64,000 nt of DNA from Metabacillus litoralis (GCF_003667825.1 NZ_CP033043.1:249001-313000), one strand, 5' to 3'. Shown: positions 53,261 through 63,840, counted from the stretch's first letter. Numbers and translations: made by a program. Notes: a model not told the origin generated them from the sequence alone.

Positions 53261-53296
53261 TAAGTGAGTCTATTCTATATGACTCACTTATTTTTT
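53261..53296 (+). terminator. Terminator after sugar-island operon
   Basis: Perfect 10-bp arms TAAGTGAGTC / GACTCACTTA around TATTCTATAT, followed by six T. Confidence 0.9.
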
Positions 53297-53454
53297 GTTT
53301 AGAGCCCTTCGTAAAAAGCTACCTAAAATTAACTATATCTAATTCTTAAGAATTTCTTCATATTTTCCCCACCTTAATGTTAAGAACTTTTGCTTATACT
53401 GAGTACATCCCTAGCAGATAACACATGGTATACTTTGGAAAGGAGGATAGAAGG

Positions 53455-54147
53455 ATGAATAATTATACCGTTTTAGTAGTAGATGATGATAAAGAAATAC
53501 GTGAGGCAATTGAAATATATTTGAGAAATGAAGGCATGACTGTGTTATTGGCAAAGGATGGCGTTGAGGCGATTGAGTGTTTAGAGGAAAACGAAGTTCA
53601 TTTAATTGTTTTAGACATTATGATGCCAAGAATGGACGGAATTTCTGCAACGTTTAAAATTCGTGAAAAGAAAAATATCCCGATTATTATTTTAAGTGCT
53701 AAAAGTGAGGACACTGACAAAATCTTAGGATTACAGGTAGGGGCTGACGACTATGTAACAAAGCCGTTTAACCCTCTCGAGCTTATCGCAAGAGTGAAGT
53801 CACAGCTTAGAAGATATGTAAAACTAGGTCATTTTGAAGGAAGAAATCAATTAATTGATCTTAATGGTTTAATGATCGATCAAGAAGCAAAAGAAGTGAC
53901 TGTAAATGGAGAAGCGGTAAAACTGACTCCAATTGAATATAAAATTGTCGAACTATTAATGGTAAACGCTGGTCGAGTGTTTTCTATTTCTGAAATTTAT
54001 GAAAAGGTATGGCAGGAGCCTTGCTATAATGCGGAAAATACCGTGGCTGTGCATATTCGTAAAATTAGAGAAAAAATTGAAATCGACCCTAAAAATCCTA
54101 GATATTTAAAGGTGGTATGGGGCATTGGATACAAAATGGAAAAATAG
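53455..54147 (+). CDS. OmpR-family response regulator
   Basis: A 230-residue regulator: receiver domain with VVDDD near residue 8, phosphorylation site Asp54 in VLDIMMPRMDG, conserved Lys in TKPFNP near 104; winged-helix DNA-binding domain at about 130-228 (VKLTPIEYKIVELLM; NTVAVHIRKIREKIE). Similar to VanR/PhoP-type regulators. ATG 53455 follows AAGGAGG by eight bases. A -10-like TATACT lies at 53395-53400. Overlaps the sensor kinase gene by 23 bases. Confidence 0.92.
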   Translation: MNNYTVLVVDDDKEIREAIEIYLRNEGMTVLLAKDGVEAIECLEENEVHLIVLDIMMPRMDGISATFKIREKKNIPIIILSAKSEDTDKILGLQVGADDYVTKPFNPLELIARVKSQLRRYVKLGHFEGRNQLIDLNGLMIDQEAKEVTVNGEAVKLTPIEYKIVELLMVNAGRVFSISEIYEKVWQEPCYNAENTVAVHIRKIREKIEIDPKNPRYLKVVWGIGYKMEK

Positions 54148-56329
54148 GATCATTCTAATCTTATGGCTTGTTTTATTTACTTTTGGAGTAAGTGGTGTTT
54201 TAACAGCACTATTAAATGATCAAGACTATATGAAAACAAGCTATTTTAAAACCTCGCAATATAGAGATACGGTGGGCACTTATGCCAGCTATCTACATGC
54301 GTTTGAAATGGATTATCAATCAAAAGAAGATATGAAAGAGGCTATTACCGTATCAAAGGAAGAGATAGATGAGTATCGTTTCATGTATGGTGAATTGTCC
54401 GAACAGATTAGTAGCATAGAGGAACAATATGTATCAAGGATTCAAGAAGCACAGGCTAATAATAATCAAGATCAAGCAAATTTGTATATTAAAGAAAGAG
54501 ATGCAAAAATAGCGGACATTACGAAAAATTTTGAAAGTGATGAGTACGTTGAAGAAAAAATTAGAAAAGAAAAAGAACAAAGAGTAGATGAGTACTATAA
54601 AGAGCTGGCTACATACCGGCAGGATTTTCGCGTTTATGATGAGGCTTTTTCTTATTTTCTAGTAAACACATCCACTGGTGAGGTTTTTACAAATCTACCT
54701 ACAAAGGATCAAGCAGAAGTAGATAAGTACATTTCATCAGATAAAATGCTTCATATTGATCAATATCCTTCAAAGAATAACGGCTATTTAGATATAGCTG
54801 AGCTTTCCTTTATATATGGATACGAAGATCTTATCTCTCATGATCAAGCAAATTCTTTATATGAAGGGAAAATTGGTCTGCGAGAAGGAGTTTCAAGTTC
54901 TAATGCCATAATGGTTTCATATAAGCAGTATGATCAGCAAAGAAAGTTATTTTGGATCTATACAATTGGGGCAATTGTGGCACTTTTTGCTAGTTTATTC
55001 ATAGGTAGAAAAATTCAAATTTTAAATAAAATAAGCTCTCATAAATCACGGGAAATTTATAATAAACTTCCACTTGATCTAGCAGTTACTCTCACTGGAA
55101 TTACATTATTAATCTCTCTAGTATTCATTACGGACTTTCCTAATTTATACAATTATTACACGTTTAGAGATGTATTAAATCAACTCTTTATCATGAGTGT
55201 ATTTCTTGGATTAACAATAATTCAATTGATTTTCTTATATCCAATTGTAAAAGATTTATCTAAAAACAGAGAAATCCTAAGAAAAACAATGACTGCGCGA
55301 TTCTTAAAAATCATAAGAGAAGCTTTTTATAACCGTCGCGTTGGAACTCAAGTATTACTCATTTTAGGGTTTGTTTATCTGTTTGGTCTTGGAGCAGGTC
55401 CAATCTTTATTGAACCTGAATTTATGATTGCATATGTTCCTGCATTTTTCATTATTGGTATTCCTGTTTTTATATTGATCGTAAGAAAAGTTGGATACTT
55501 TAATAAAATTACCCGAAATGCACATGCTCTCGCCTCTGGTCAATTTGAACCTGATTTAAAAGTAGTTGGGAAATCCGTACTTGCAAAACTAGCGGAAGAT
55601 ATTAATACAATGAAGCATGGAGTAAAAACCTCACAAAAAGCGCAAGCGAAAAGTGAGAGGCTAAAAACTGAACTCATTACAAATGTTAGTCATGATTTAA
55701 GAACACCTTTAACTTCCATTATTACGTATTCAGAGTTGTTGAAAAACCCTGAGTTAACTGAAGATGAACGCAGCACATATATTGAAATCATTGATCGAAA
55801 ATCTAAAAGATTAAAAGTATTAATTGACGATTTATTTGAAGCATCGAAAATGGCAAGCGGCAATATTGAACTATCAAAAACGAAGGTGGATATTGTTCAA
55901 CTTCTTCAACAATCACTGGCAGAATATAATGAAACGATTCAAGCTTCTACAATCCAATTTCGAATTACAAATCCAGATTCACCTGTTTATGCTTTAATCG
56001 ACGGACAAAAGCTTTGGAGGGTATTTGATAATTTAATTGGTAACATTATTAAATATTCATTAGAGCATACTCGTGCTTATATAGCTATTAAAGTGGACAA
56101 TAGTCAAATCATTATTAGCTTTAAAAACATCTCAAAATATGAGCTTAGTGATGATGTGGATGAGTTATTTGAACGTTTTAAGCGAGGAGATACTTCACGT
56201 CATACAGATGGATCAGGATTAGGACTTGCGATTGCCAAATCGATTATTGATTTACATGAAGGACATTTAGATATTGACGTTGATGGTGATTTGTTTAAAG
56301 TTACCATTGTTTTAGAAAACATAGAATAG
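54125..56329 (+). CDS. Multi-pass membrane sensor histidine kinase
   Basis: A 734-residue kinase. It has one N-terminal helix (about 8-28), a ~240-residue extracytoplasmic, largely helical sensor region (charged, coiled-coil-like), and then about five to six further membrane helices at 275-455. A HAMP-like linker precedes HisKA with phospho-accepting His523 (NVSHDLRTPLTS), an N box DNLIGNIIKYS near 640 and a G box GSGLGLAIAKS near 700. The start is TTG 54125, within the regulator gene; GGTGG lies upstream. Such multi-helix kinases often sense membrane stress or cell-wall antibiotics; the signal is unknown. Confidence 0.88.
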   Translation: MDTKWKNRIILILWLVLFTFGVSGVLTALLNDQDYMKTSYFKTSQYRDTVGTYASYLHAFEMDYQSKEDMKEAITVSKEEIDEYRFMYGELSEQISSIEEQYVSRIQEAQANNNQDQANLYIKERDAKIADITKNFESDEYVEEKIRKEKEQRVDEYYKELATYRQDFRVYDEAFSYFLVNTSTGEVFTNLPTKDQAEVDKYISSDKMLHIDQYPSKNNGYLDIAELSFIYGYEDLISHDQANSLYEGKIGLREGVSSSNAIMVSYKQYDQQRKLFWIYTIGAIVALFASLFIGRKIQILNKISSHKSREIYNKLPLDLAVTLTGITLLISLVFITDFPNLYNYYTFRDVLNQLFIMSVFLGLTIIQLIFLYPIVKDLSKNREILRKTMTARFLKIIREAFYNRRVGTQVLLILGFVYLFGLGAGPIFIEPEFMIAYVPAFFIIGIPVFILIVRKVGYFNKITRNAHALASGQFEPDLKVVGKSVLAKLAEDINTMKHGVKTSQKAQAKSERLKTELITNVSHDLRTPLTSIITYSELLKNPELTEDERSTYIEIIDRKSKRLKVLIDDLFEASKMASGNIELSKTKVDIVQLLQQSLAEYNETIQASTIQFRITNPDSPVYALIDGQKLWRVFDNLIGNIIKYSLEHTRAYIAIKVDNSQIIISFKNISKYELSDDVDELFERFKRGDTSRHTDGSGLGLAIAKSIIDLHEGHLDIDVDGDLFKVTIVLENIE

Positions 56330-56334
56330 TGAAA

Positions 56335-56366
56335 AGTCAGCTCCAAAGGGGGCTGACTATTATTTT
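56335..56366 (+). terminator. Terminator after two-component operon
   Basis: AGTCAGCTCC pairs with GGGGCTGACT (one G-T) around AAAG, followed by ATTATTTTT. Confidence 0.8.
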
Positions 56367-56464
56367 TCCTTACAATACTTTAACTGGTCACTTACATTTT
56401 CTTTACATTCACATATTAAAATTTAAGTACCCACTTTTTTCTAAATGTGTTTTGGAGGTGCTAT

Positions 56465-57241
56465 ATGAAGGAAAGTATCATCTTTATACATGGCTTAACT
56501 GGCTCAAAGCGCGCTTTTAAGAAACAAATAGAGTACTTCAATCAGGATTATCATACATATACATATGATTTACTTGGTCATGGAGAACATATAGGTAAAC
56601 ATGTTCACTTTACTCTGGATAATTTAGTAAAGCAATTAGAAGCGTTTTATGATGCAAATGGCATAAAGGAAGCCCATATTTGTTCCTTGAGCTATAGTTG
56701 TTATCCAAGTGCTATATTCGCAAACAAATGGAAAGAGCGAGTGAAAAGCTTGTGCTTCATAGGCGGACATTATAATGCACCTTCCAAGCTATTAGATGTT
56801 CTTAGATTTTATTGGGATACTCGTGATGAAGATTACGATACATGGCTGAAAAAATATTCTAATGATATTTATCCTACAGAAAGCATACTCGATCTTTATT
56901 CGGCTATTTCTAAAAGAATCTACTATAAGTTCGGGTTAAAGCTTGATGAACAAATTTTAAAGAATGCTATCTGGCATCGGCTGAATTATGATTTGAGAAG
57001 CCATTTAGAGAGAGTAACGACTCCGGTGTTATGGGTGATGGGTGAGTATGATAGCTTGTATAAATCCACGTTAACTGACCTGAAAAGTATTATTCCTCAC
57101 GTAATTTATAAGGAAATAAAGCATGCTGGTCATGCTGCAAACTTGTTCAGGCCAAATTGTTTTAGGGATATATACGAGAACTTTTTAGTTCATCATACAA
57201 TGGAAAAAATGAGGCAACAAAAAATGCTTAACATCGTATGA
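56465..57241 (+). CDS. Alpha/beta-hydrolase fold protein with unusual nucleophile elbow
   Basis: A 258-residue protein. Oxyanion-hole motif FIHGLTGSKRAF is at residues 7-18, the expected nucleophile Ser76 lies in C-S-L-S-Y-S-C instead of the usual G-x-S-x-G, and the catalytic histidine is in HAGHAANLF near 226. The acid is probably in GEYDSLY near 195. Absence of both glycines at the elbow is rare and may alter or abolish catalysis. ATG 56465 follows GGAGGTG. Single gene; substrate unknown. Confidence 0.82.
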   Translation: MKESIIFIHGLTGSKRAFKKQIEYFNQDYHTYTYDLLGHGEHIGKHVHFTLDNLVKQLEAFYDANGIKEAHICSLSYSCYPSAIFANKWKERVKSLCFIGGHYNAPSKLLDVLRFYWDTRDEDYDTWLKKYSNDIYPTESILDLYSAISKRIYYKFGLKLDEQILKNAIWHRLNYDLRSHLERVTTPVLWVMGEYDSLYKSTLTDLKSIIPHVIYKEIKHAGHAANLFRPNCFRDIYENFLVHHTMEKMRQQKMLNIV

Positions 57242-57257
57242 ACATGTTAAGCATTTT
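57221..57257. terminator. Bidirectional terminator between hydrolase and chemoreceptor
   Basis: Perfect 14-bp arms AAAATGCTTAACAT / ATGTTAAGCATTTT around CGTATGAAC. The first arm lies inside the hydrolase coding sequence. Confidence 0.85.
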
Positions 57258-57265
57258 TGTTTTTA

Positions 57266-58987
57266 TTAAAGTTTAAATTTAGTAACTAAATTGTTTAATT
57301 CATTAGACATAGAGCTAATACTTTCAATTGTTGCAGAAACATCTGTCATAAGCTCTTGTTGTTTGGTCGTTAGCTGTACTGTTTCTTGTGTGCTAACTGC
57401 CGTTCCTTCAGCTATGTTTGAGGCTTCTAACGCTGATGCACTCACTTCTTCAGTTGATGCGGTCATTTGTTCAGCAGTTGTTGTGACTTCAATCACCTGC
57501 TGAGACATTCCATTAACAGAAGAAAGAATGTCGGAGAAAACATTGCTTGCTATGTCTACAGACTGTAATCCGTTTTTTACATCATGGATAACGGTGTCCA
57601 TGGCTACAACTGTTTCTGTTGTATCTTTATCAATTTTATCTAAAATCTGTTGAATTCCACTTGTAGAGTGCTCTGTTTGTTCTGCTAATTTTCGTACCTC
57701 ATTTGCAACAACAGCAAACCCTTTTCCTGCTTCACCTGCTCTTGCAGCTTCAATTGCTGCATTTAAAGCAAGCAAATTCGTTTGTGCAGAAATTTCTTTT
57801 ATAAGAGTAATAATAGAAGTAATTTCATCAGAGTGATTTTTTAAGGTTTCGATTAAACCAGCCGAATGATGAACCGATTTCTCGATTGTATTCATTTGTG
57901 TAGTTAAGCTATTAATTGAATTCTTTCCGTTCTCAACATCATTTACTGTTTTATAAGATAGGTCTGAAGTCTTTGATGCAGCTTCAGCAATTTGTGTCAC
58001 ACCAACAGCTAATTCTTCAATAACCTTTGCACTTTCATTTAAACTATGAAATTGAGATGTAGACTTATCAGATACAGTTTCCATCGTTAAGGCAATTTGG
58101 TCACTAGCTTGTTTTGTTTCATTCGTTATTGATTGAAGAGTCGTACTTGATTTTGCTAGCTGAACAGAATTTCGATGGATACTCTCAATTACACTTCGAA
58201 TGTCCTCAGACATTTGCTGAAGAGCACTAGAAAGAATACCGATTTCATCCTTTCGTTTACTAACAAAACGGTTTGAAAAATCTCCATTTCCCATTTGCTT
58301 AACTTGTAATGTTAATTTTTTTATAGGCTTTGTTATAGAAGATGTAAAAAAATACAGTATTGCTAAACTAATGAATAAGATAATAGCTGAGATCATTAAT
58401 GTGTTTCTTTTTTCAGTTGCAAGAGAATCATAAAAGTTCGAAACATCAAGATCTACACCTAACACACTGATTATTTCTCCATTACTGTTTTTAATTGGAA
58501 TATAGGCTGTTGCAAGTGCGCCGTATTCTTCTGAAACACCCATTTCTATTTCGGTCTTACCTGATTCAAACACTTTCATTGTACTTGGAAACTCACTTAT
58601 GTCTTCTTCAACTTCTAAAAATTGTGACTCATCTTCATGACCAACTGGCATGCCATCAGCAATGTATACATAGTCATACCCTTTATCGTTTTTTACACGA
58701 TTAATCGTATATAAGTATTCAACTCCATTTGCTTCGCGGATTTCATTTAATTGCTCTCTAAGCTCATAATAATAATCTGTTTCTTTGTTACTACTTACTA
58801 ATTGCTCGTATTTATTTAGATCAATTATTTCAACAGCTTGGTTTGCGATACCAGATGCTTGACTTGTAATGACCTCAGACACAATTTCGGAAGTAGAACT
58901 AAAGGTGATAAAGCCAATTAAAACCGATGATAAAATTAAGATTAGTGAAAAAATAAGTAATATTTTGATTTTTATACTTTTCAACAT
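57266..58987 (-). CDS. Methyl-accepting chemotaxis protein with Cache sensor
   Basis: A 573-residue chemoreceptor: N-terminal helix (7-29), a Cache-type extracellular domain to about 185 ([16 protein letters not shown]), second helix (198-217), HAMP (218-270) and a signalling domain whose hairpin tip reads [20 protein letters not shown] near 400. Flanking Glu/Gln-rich helices offer methylation sites. It relays small-molecule signals to CheA/CheW. ATG 58987 follows GAGGT; an in-frame TTG at 59002 lacks a site. Transcribed alone; no flagellar genes nearby. Confidence 0.92.
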   Translation of the reverse strand: MLKSIKIKILLIFSLILILSSVLIGFITFSSTSEIVSEVITSQASGIANQAVEIIDLNKYEQLVSSNKETDYYYELREQLNEIREANGVEYLYTINRVKNDKGYDYVYIADGMPVGHEDESQFLEVEEDISEFPSTMKVFESGKTEIEMGVSEEYGALATAYIPIKNSNGEIISVLGVDLDVSNFYDSLATEKRNTLMISAIILFISLAILYFFTSSITKPIKKLTLQVKQMGNGDFSNRFVSKRKDEIGILSSALQQMSEDIRSVIESIHRNSVQLAKSSTTLQSITNETKQASDQIALTMETVSDKSTSQFHSLNESAKVIEELAVGVTQIAEAASKTSDLSYKTVNDVENGKNSINSLTTQMNTIEKSVHHSAGLIETLKNHSDEITSIITLIKEISAQTNLLALNAAIEAARAGEAGKGFAVVANEVRKLAEQTEHSTSGIQQILDKIDKDTTETVVAMDTVIHDVKNGLQSVDIASNVFSDILSSVNGMSQQVIEVTTTAEQMTASTEEVSASALEASNIAEGTAVSTQETVQLTTKQQELMTDVSATIESISSMSNELNNLVTKFKL

Positions 58988-59284
58988 GTTTGAACCTCGC
59001 AAAATAGTAAATTATTCAATAGCTATCAGGAAAAAAGACCTAACAAAAGGATCATACCGTTTTTTGGAAAAAAAAAACATCCTTATCAATCGACAAAAAA
59101 TGACATATACTAATAGAAGGCGCTTTCTTTCTAAAAATGATATGTAAATAAGATTAAAATCATATGATTAATCTCATATAGATATCGATTCCGAACATTT
59201 TTAATGAAATTTCATGCGAAAGATGATATGATAGAATTATCTTAAAATTTAATAGAATAATAAATTCTAAGGGAAGGTGACATA
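58988..59284. other. Intergenic region between chemoreceptor and ppc
   Basis: AT-rich with A and T runs; no gene, and no promoter clear enough to annotate for either divergent gene. A 92-codon + strand ORF crossing its left part is a chance frame overlapping the chemoreceptor 5' end. Confidence 0.3.
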
Positions 59285-62047
59285 ATGACAGCAAGAACTG
59301 AAATAAATGACAGCAGTCTTCCGTTGCGTCGTGATGTGAAATCATTAGGACATATTCTGGGAGAAATTATCGTTCATCATGGAGGAACGGAGCTACTTGA
59401 TAAAGTTGAAAAGCTAAGGATGATGGCGAAATCACTTCGAAATAACTTTGACGAGCAAACATATAAGGAACTAAAAGAAGAAATTTTAAACCTAGATACA
59501 CCAATGCGAAAACAAGTTATTCGCGCCTTTTCAATTTATTTCCATCTAATTAATGCCGCAGAATCTAATCACCGAATTCGTCGCCGTCGTGAATATCAGC
59601 TCCAAGATGATCATGTTGTTCAACCAGCATCAATTGAAAGTGCCATCCTATCATTAAAGGATAATGAAATTGATGAGAATACCATTCAAAATGTATTGAA
59701 CACGTTATCATTAGAGTTAATCATTACAGCGCATCCAACAGAAGCAACAAAGCGCTCAGTTATCGAAATTCAAAAGCGAATCGGTAATATATTGAAAAGC
59801 TTAGATAATAATATGCTGACTAATAAAGAACGTAAACAGCTTGAGGATAGCTTATTAAATGAAGTAACGATTCTATGGCAAACAGACGAACTTCGTCATC
59901 GTAAACCAACAGTAATGGATGAAGTACGCAACGGCCTATATTATTTTGAACAAACATTTTTTGATGTACTTCCTGAGATTCATCAAGACTTAGAAGAAGG
60001 TCTGTCTGAACAATTCCCAGGACATAACTGGGATGTACCGAACTTCCTTCGCTTTGGATCATGGATCGGTGGAGACCGTGATGGTAACCCGAATGTAACA
60101 CCTGAAGTAACGTGGGAAACATTAGAAAGTCATCGTGAATTAGTTCTAAAGAAATATAAAGAATCATTAGTAGAAGTAATGAAGCGCTTTAGTCACTCAA
60201 GTACACGCGTTCAAGTTAGTGAAGAACTTCTATCAAATGTAGAGAAAGAAGAACAAACATACTTAACAAATGATAAAAAGTGGCCTGTTGAAACAGAAGT
60301 ATATCGTCGAAAAATTGCTATTATATTAGCGCGCCTTGAAGAAGTAGGAAAATCAGATATCGGATACAAAGCATCTGAAGAACTTCTAGAGGATTTATAT
60401 CTTATTCAACGTAGTGTAGATACACATCAGCCTGCAAAACGTGAGTTAAAGATGTTGAAAAAGTTTATTCGTCAAGTACAACTGTTTGGCTTCCATTTAG
60501 CTACACTTGATATTCGTAACCATAGTGGAGAGCACGAAGCAGCCATTACAGAAATATTGCGTAAAGTAAAAGTAACAGAGGATTATTCGGCTCTTAGTGA
60601 GGAAGAAAAAATCAAAACATTAGAGAGTGTTTTAAAAGATCCTCGTCCTGTTTTATTATTAAATGAAGATTACTCAAAAGAAACGCAAGAAATGATCAAA
60701 GTTTTCACAATGATCAAGAAGGCACATGATACATTTGGGAAAAAATCAATTCTTGTTTATCTTATTAGTATGACTCAATCTGCAAGTGATTTGCTTGAAG
60801 TGTTGGTACTTGCAAAAGAAGCAGGTATATATCGTCTTCATGCTGATGGGTCAGTGGAAAGTCATTTAAATGTTGCTCCACTTCTTGAAACAGTAGATGA
60901 CTTAATTGCGGGTCCGAAGATCATGGAAACATTATTTAACATGGATGTTTACCGTAATCATCTGAAAATTCATGGAGATTCCCAAGAAATCATGCTTGGT
61001 TATTCCGATGGAAGTAAAGATGGTGGAACGGTAACAGCAAACTGGAAGCTTTACAAAGCTCAGCTAGAAATTCATGATATGGCAAAGACTTATAATATTG
61101 GTTTAAAATTCTTCCATGGACGTGGTGGATCACTAGGTCGTGGCGGCGGTCCGTTAAATCGAAGCATTCTTTCTCAGCCTGCTGAAACATTAGGAGATGG
61201 TGTAAAGATAACTGAACAAGGTGAAGTGCTTTCTTCTCGCTATCTTATTGAGGATATTGCTTACCGAAGCTTAGAACAAGCAACATCTACATTGCTTGAA
61301 GCATCTGTTAATCTTTCAAAGAATTCAGAGCAACAACATTTACGTGAAAAGGTTTGGGAAGATGCAATGGAAGAGATTTCAAATGTTTCTCTTAAAAAGT
61401 ATCAATCACTTGTGTTCCAAGATCCAGATTTCCTAACGTATTTTATTGAAGCAACACCATTAAACGAATTAGCTGAATTGAATATAGGTTCACGTCCTAT
61501 GAAGCGTAAAGACCGTAATCGTTTTGAAGACTTACGTGCAATTCCATGGGTTTTTGCATGGACACAAAGTCGTCAATTACTACCAGCATGGTATGCGGCA
61601 GGTACAGGTTTAGAAAGCTTTGCTTCAGAAAGTGAAGATAACTTAAAGCTTCTGCAACGTATGTACAAGGAATGGACTTTCTTCCGTTCTACAATTGATA
61701 ATCTGCAAATGGCTCTAATGAAAGCAGATATCACAACAGCTAAAGAATATACATCTTTAGTTAATGATCAGGAAATTGCTGATCGTATTTTCGGTAATAT
61801 CGTGGAAGAATATGAAAAAACGAAAACGATTCTTCTTCAAATTACAGGTGATGATGAGTTATTAGATCATACACCAAATATTAAAGAATCTGTACACCGC
61901 AGAAATCCATATGTAGATCCTTTGAACTTCTTACAAGTAGAGCTTATTAAGGAACTTCGTAAACAAGAACAACCAAATGAAGAGTTATTAACAGAAGTAT
62001 TATTAACAATCAGCGGAATTGCAGCTGGATTACGTAATACAGGTTGA
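59285..62047 (+). CDS. ppc: Phosphoenolpyruvate carboxylase
   Basis: A 920-residue enzyme of normal family length. It carboxylates phosphoenolpyruvate with bicarbonate to oxaloacetate, refilling the TCA cycle. Catalytic His150 lies in TAHPTEATKRS; other hallmarks are GGDRDGNPNVTPEVT near 261, GYSDGSKDGG near 570, FHGRGGSLGRGGGP near 608, and the conserved C-terminal RNTG. ATG follows AAGGGAAGGTG. Monocistronic with a terminator. PEP carboxylase is absent from B. subtilis, which uses pyruvate carboxylase, but occurs in many other Bacillaceae. Confidence 0.96.
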   Translation: MTARTEINDSSLPLRRDVKSLGHILGEIIVHHGGTELLDKVEKLRMMAKSLRNNFDEQTYKELKEEILNLDTPMRKQVIRAFSIYFHLINAAESNHRIRRRREYQLQDDHVVQPASIESAILSLKDNEIDENTIQNVLNTLSLELIITAHPTEATKRSVIEIQKRIGNILKSLDNNMLTNKERKQLEDSLLNEVTILWQTDELRHRKPTVMDEVRNGLYYFEQTFFDVLPEIHQDLEEGLSEQFPGHNWDVPNFLRFGSWIGGDRDGNPNVTPEVTWETLESHRELVLKKYKESLVEVMKRFSHSSTRVQVSEELLSNVEKEEQTYLTNDKKWPVETEVYRRKIAIILARLEEVGKSDIGYKASEELLEDLYLIQRSVDTHQPAKRELKMLKKFIRQVQLFGFHLATLDIRNHSGEHEAAITEILRKVKVTEDYSALSEEEKIKTLESVLKDPRPVLLLNEDYSKETQEMIKVFTMIKKAHDTFGKKSILVYLISMTQSASDLLEVLVLAKEAGIYRLHADGSVESHLNVAPLLETVDDLIAGPKIMETLFNMDVYRNHLKIHGDSQEIMLGYSDGSKDGGTVTANWKLYKAQLEIHDMAKTYNIGLKFFHGRGGSLGRGGGPLNRSILSQPAETLGDGVKITEQGEVLSSRYLIEDIAYRSLEQATSTLLEASVNLSKNSEQQHLREKVWEDAMEEISNVSLKKYQSLVFQDPDFLTYFIEATPLNELAELNIGSRPMKRKDRNRFEDLRAIPWVFAWTQSRQLLPAWYAAGTGLESFASESEDNLKLLQRMYKEWTFFRSTIDNLQMALMKADITTAKEYTSLVNDQEIADRIFGNIVEEYEKTKTILLQITGDDELLDHTPNIKESVHRRNPYVDPLNFLQVELIKELRKQEQPNEELLTEVLLTISGIAAGLRNTG

Positions 62048-62056
62048 TTTACTGTT

Positions 62057-62099
62057 AAAAAAAGGCTGTCGATCTTTATTAGATCGGCGGTCTTTTTTT
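62057..62099 (+). terminator. Terminator after ppc
   Basis: AAAAAAGGC-G-CGATC pairs with GATCG-C-GTCTTTTTTT with two mismatches or wobbles around TTTATTA. Confidence 0.8.
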
Positions 62100-62180
62100 G
62101 TGGAGAATTTTATTGAAAACTTCTTATTCTATATATACTATAAAGCCAATTTTCGTAAAAAAATATTAAGTTGTTATAAA

Positions 62181-62286
62181 ATCTTACAAAAAACTGATGG
62201 TTTCTAGTTACCTAGTAAGATGATAAGAAAAATAATCTTACAAAATGCAAAAGAAACAGATAGGACGTTTTAACATTTTGTAAGAT
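62181..62286. promoter_or_regulatory. Repeated ATCTTAC/GTAAGAT elements upstream of preT
   Basis: ATCTTACAAAA occurs at 62181 and 62235, and the inverse GTAAGAT at 62215-62221 and 62280-62286. The second pair extends to 13-bp arms, ATCTTACAAAATG (62235-62247) and CATTTTGTAAGAT (62274-62286). No gene lies between 62100 and 62435. These are candidate sites for the regulator of pyrimidine degradation. Confidence 0.5.
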
Positions 62287-62435
62287 GGCGAACGAAATTT
62301 AAGAAAGTACAATCAATATATGATGAATACGAAAAGAGAAAGGAGTGAGGAGTAACTAATAATTTTTACGTTAAATATGGGGTAAAGAAAAGTTTCCTTA
62401 ATAATAGAAAAAGTGGTGGATAAGGGGGACTATAG

Positions 62436-63806
62436 GTGAATCGAGAAAGGAAAGAAATTTCGCTAACTGACCTAAAACAAAATTTCGAAGAAGTGGAAAA
62501 AGGACTTTCAAATCGAGAAGCCTTGGAAGAAGCGAATCGATGTTTATACTGTTATGACGCTCCTTGTATCAAGGCATGTCCTACGGAAATTGATATTCCT
62601 TCCTTTATTAAAAAAATCTCAAGTGGGAATCTAAAAGGCTCTGCCAAGACAATTATGCAATCAAATCCAGTTGGCGCTAGTTGTGCTCGGGTATGCCCAA
62701 CAGAGGAACTATGTGAGGGAGCATGTGTCCTGAATTATTCTACTAAGCCAATCATGATAGGAAATCTACAAAGGTATGCAACAGATTGGGCCATTCATAA
62801 TGAACAGATTCTTTTCCAAGAAGGGGAGAAAAATGGCAAACGTGTAGCGATTATAGGAAGTGGTCCAGCAGGGCTATCAGCAGCTAGAGAGCTAGCTCGA
62901 TTAGGCTATGAAGTCACCATTTTTGAGGCAGAGGAAAAGGCTGGAGGGTTAAACACGTATGGCATTGTATCATTTCGTCTACCTCAAAATGTTACGTATT
63001 GGGAAGTTGATCAGGTGAAAAAGCTGAATGTAGAAATCAAAACAAATACTAGGGTCGGTACGGATGTTTCTGTAGAAGCGCTTCTCGGGACTTACGATTC
63101 TATCATTCTAGCAGCAGGAATGGCACAGGTTCCGAAATTAAATATAGAAGGAGAAGAAGCTACTGGAGTTTACGATGCGATTAATTTTGTGAAAGAAACA
63201 AAATCAACAGAGATACCGACGAACCTGATTGGAAAGAAGGTCGCAGTTATTGGGGCTGGTAACACGGCCATTGATGCAGCGACCTGTTCTGTAAGGTTAG
63301 GTGCAGCAAACGTCAAAATTATTTATCGTCGTACCTTAAAGGAAATGACAGCCTATGATTTTGAGTTTGAATTTGCTAAACAGGATGGAGTTGAATTTAG
63401 TTGGTTAACTGCTCCAAAAAGAATTATTTCTGATGAAACAGGAAAAGTCATTGGTCTAGAGTGTATCAAAATGGAGTTATCTGAAAAAGGTGAGGATGGC
63501 AGAAGACATCCAGTTGAGATTAAAGGGTCTGAGTATGTTATGGAAGTAGACGCAGTAATACGTGCAATCGGACAATCGAGGCATAATCAATTGCTGGAAA
63601 AGCTAGAAGTTGAACATCAGGCTGGAGTAGTTATTCTTGCAAATGGTTCACAGCAAACATCTAATCCAAAAGTGTTTGCTTGTGGTGACGTTATTTTTGG
63701 GAAAGGTCAAGGTGAGGCCATGGTTGTGTCGGCAGCACAACAAGGAAAATTAGCTGCCTATGAACTTCATCAAAAGCTAGGTAGTGAAGCTGTTGAAACA
63801 GCATAG
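62436..63806 (+). CDS. preT: NAD-dependent dihydropyrimidine dehydrogenase, PreT subunit
   Basis: A 456-residue flavoprotein related to the glutamate synthase small subunit. The N-terminal Fe-S region has CLYCYDAPCIKACP near residue 37 and CARVCPTEELCEGAC near 83. FAD binding is at IIGSGPAGLSAARELARLG near 140, NAD binding at VAVIGAGNTAIDAAT near 270, and a final ACGDVIFGKGQ near 430. With PreA it reduces uracil and thymine to dihydro forms. Start is GTG 62436 after GGGGG. The preA gene follows after about 34 bases. Confidence 0.92.
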   Translation: MNRERKEISLTDLKQNFEEVEKGLSNREALEEANRCLYCYDAPCIKACPTEIDIPSFIKKISSGNLKGSAKTIMQSNPVGASCARVCPTEELCEGACVLNYSTKPIMIGNLQRYATDWAIHNEQILFQEGEKNGKRVAIIGSGPAGLSAARELARLGYEVTIFEAEEKAGGLNTYGIVSFRLPQNVTYWEVDQVKKLNVEIKTNTRVGTDVSVEALLGTYDSIILAAGMAQVPKLNIEGEEATGVYDAINFVKETKSTEIPTNLIGKKVAVIGAGNTAIDAATCSVRLGAANVKIIYRRTLKEMTAYDFEFEFAKQDGVEFSWLTAPKRIISDETGKVIGLECIKMELSEKGEDGRRHPVEIKGSEYVMEVDAVIRAIGQSRHNQLLEKLEVEHQAGVVILANGSQQTSNPKVFACGDVIFGKGQGEAMVVSAAQQGKLAAYELHQKLGSEAVETA

Positions 63807-63840
63807 TAAAGTATGAATTCGATAATAAGGAGGTTTAAGT

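Noticed and set aside
58869..59147. 92-codon + strand ORF
   Set aside because: Overlaps the start of the chemoreceptor gene on the other strand, lacks a ribosome site and has no recognisable content.
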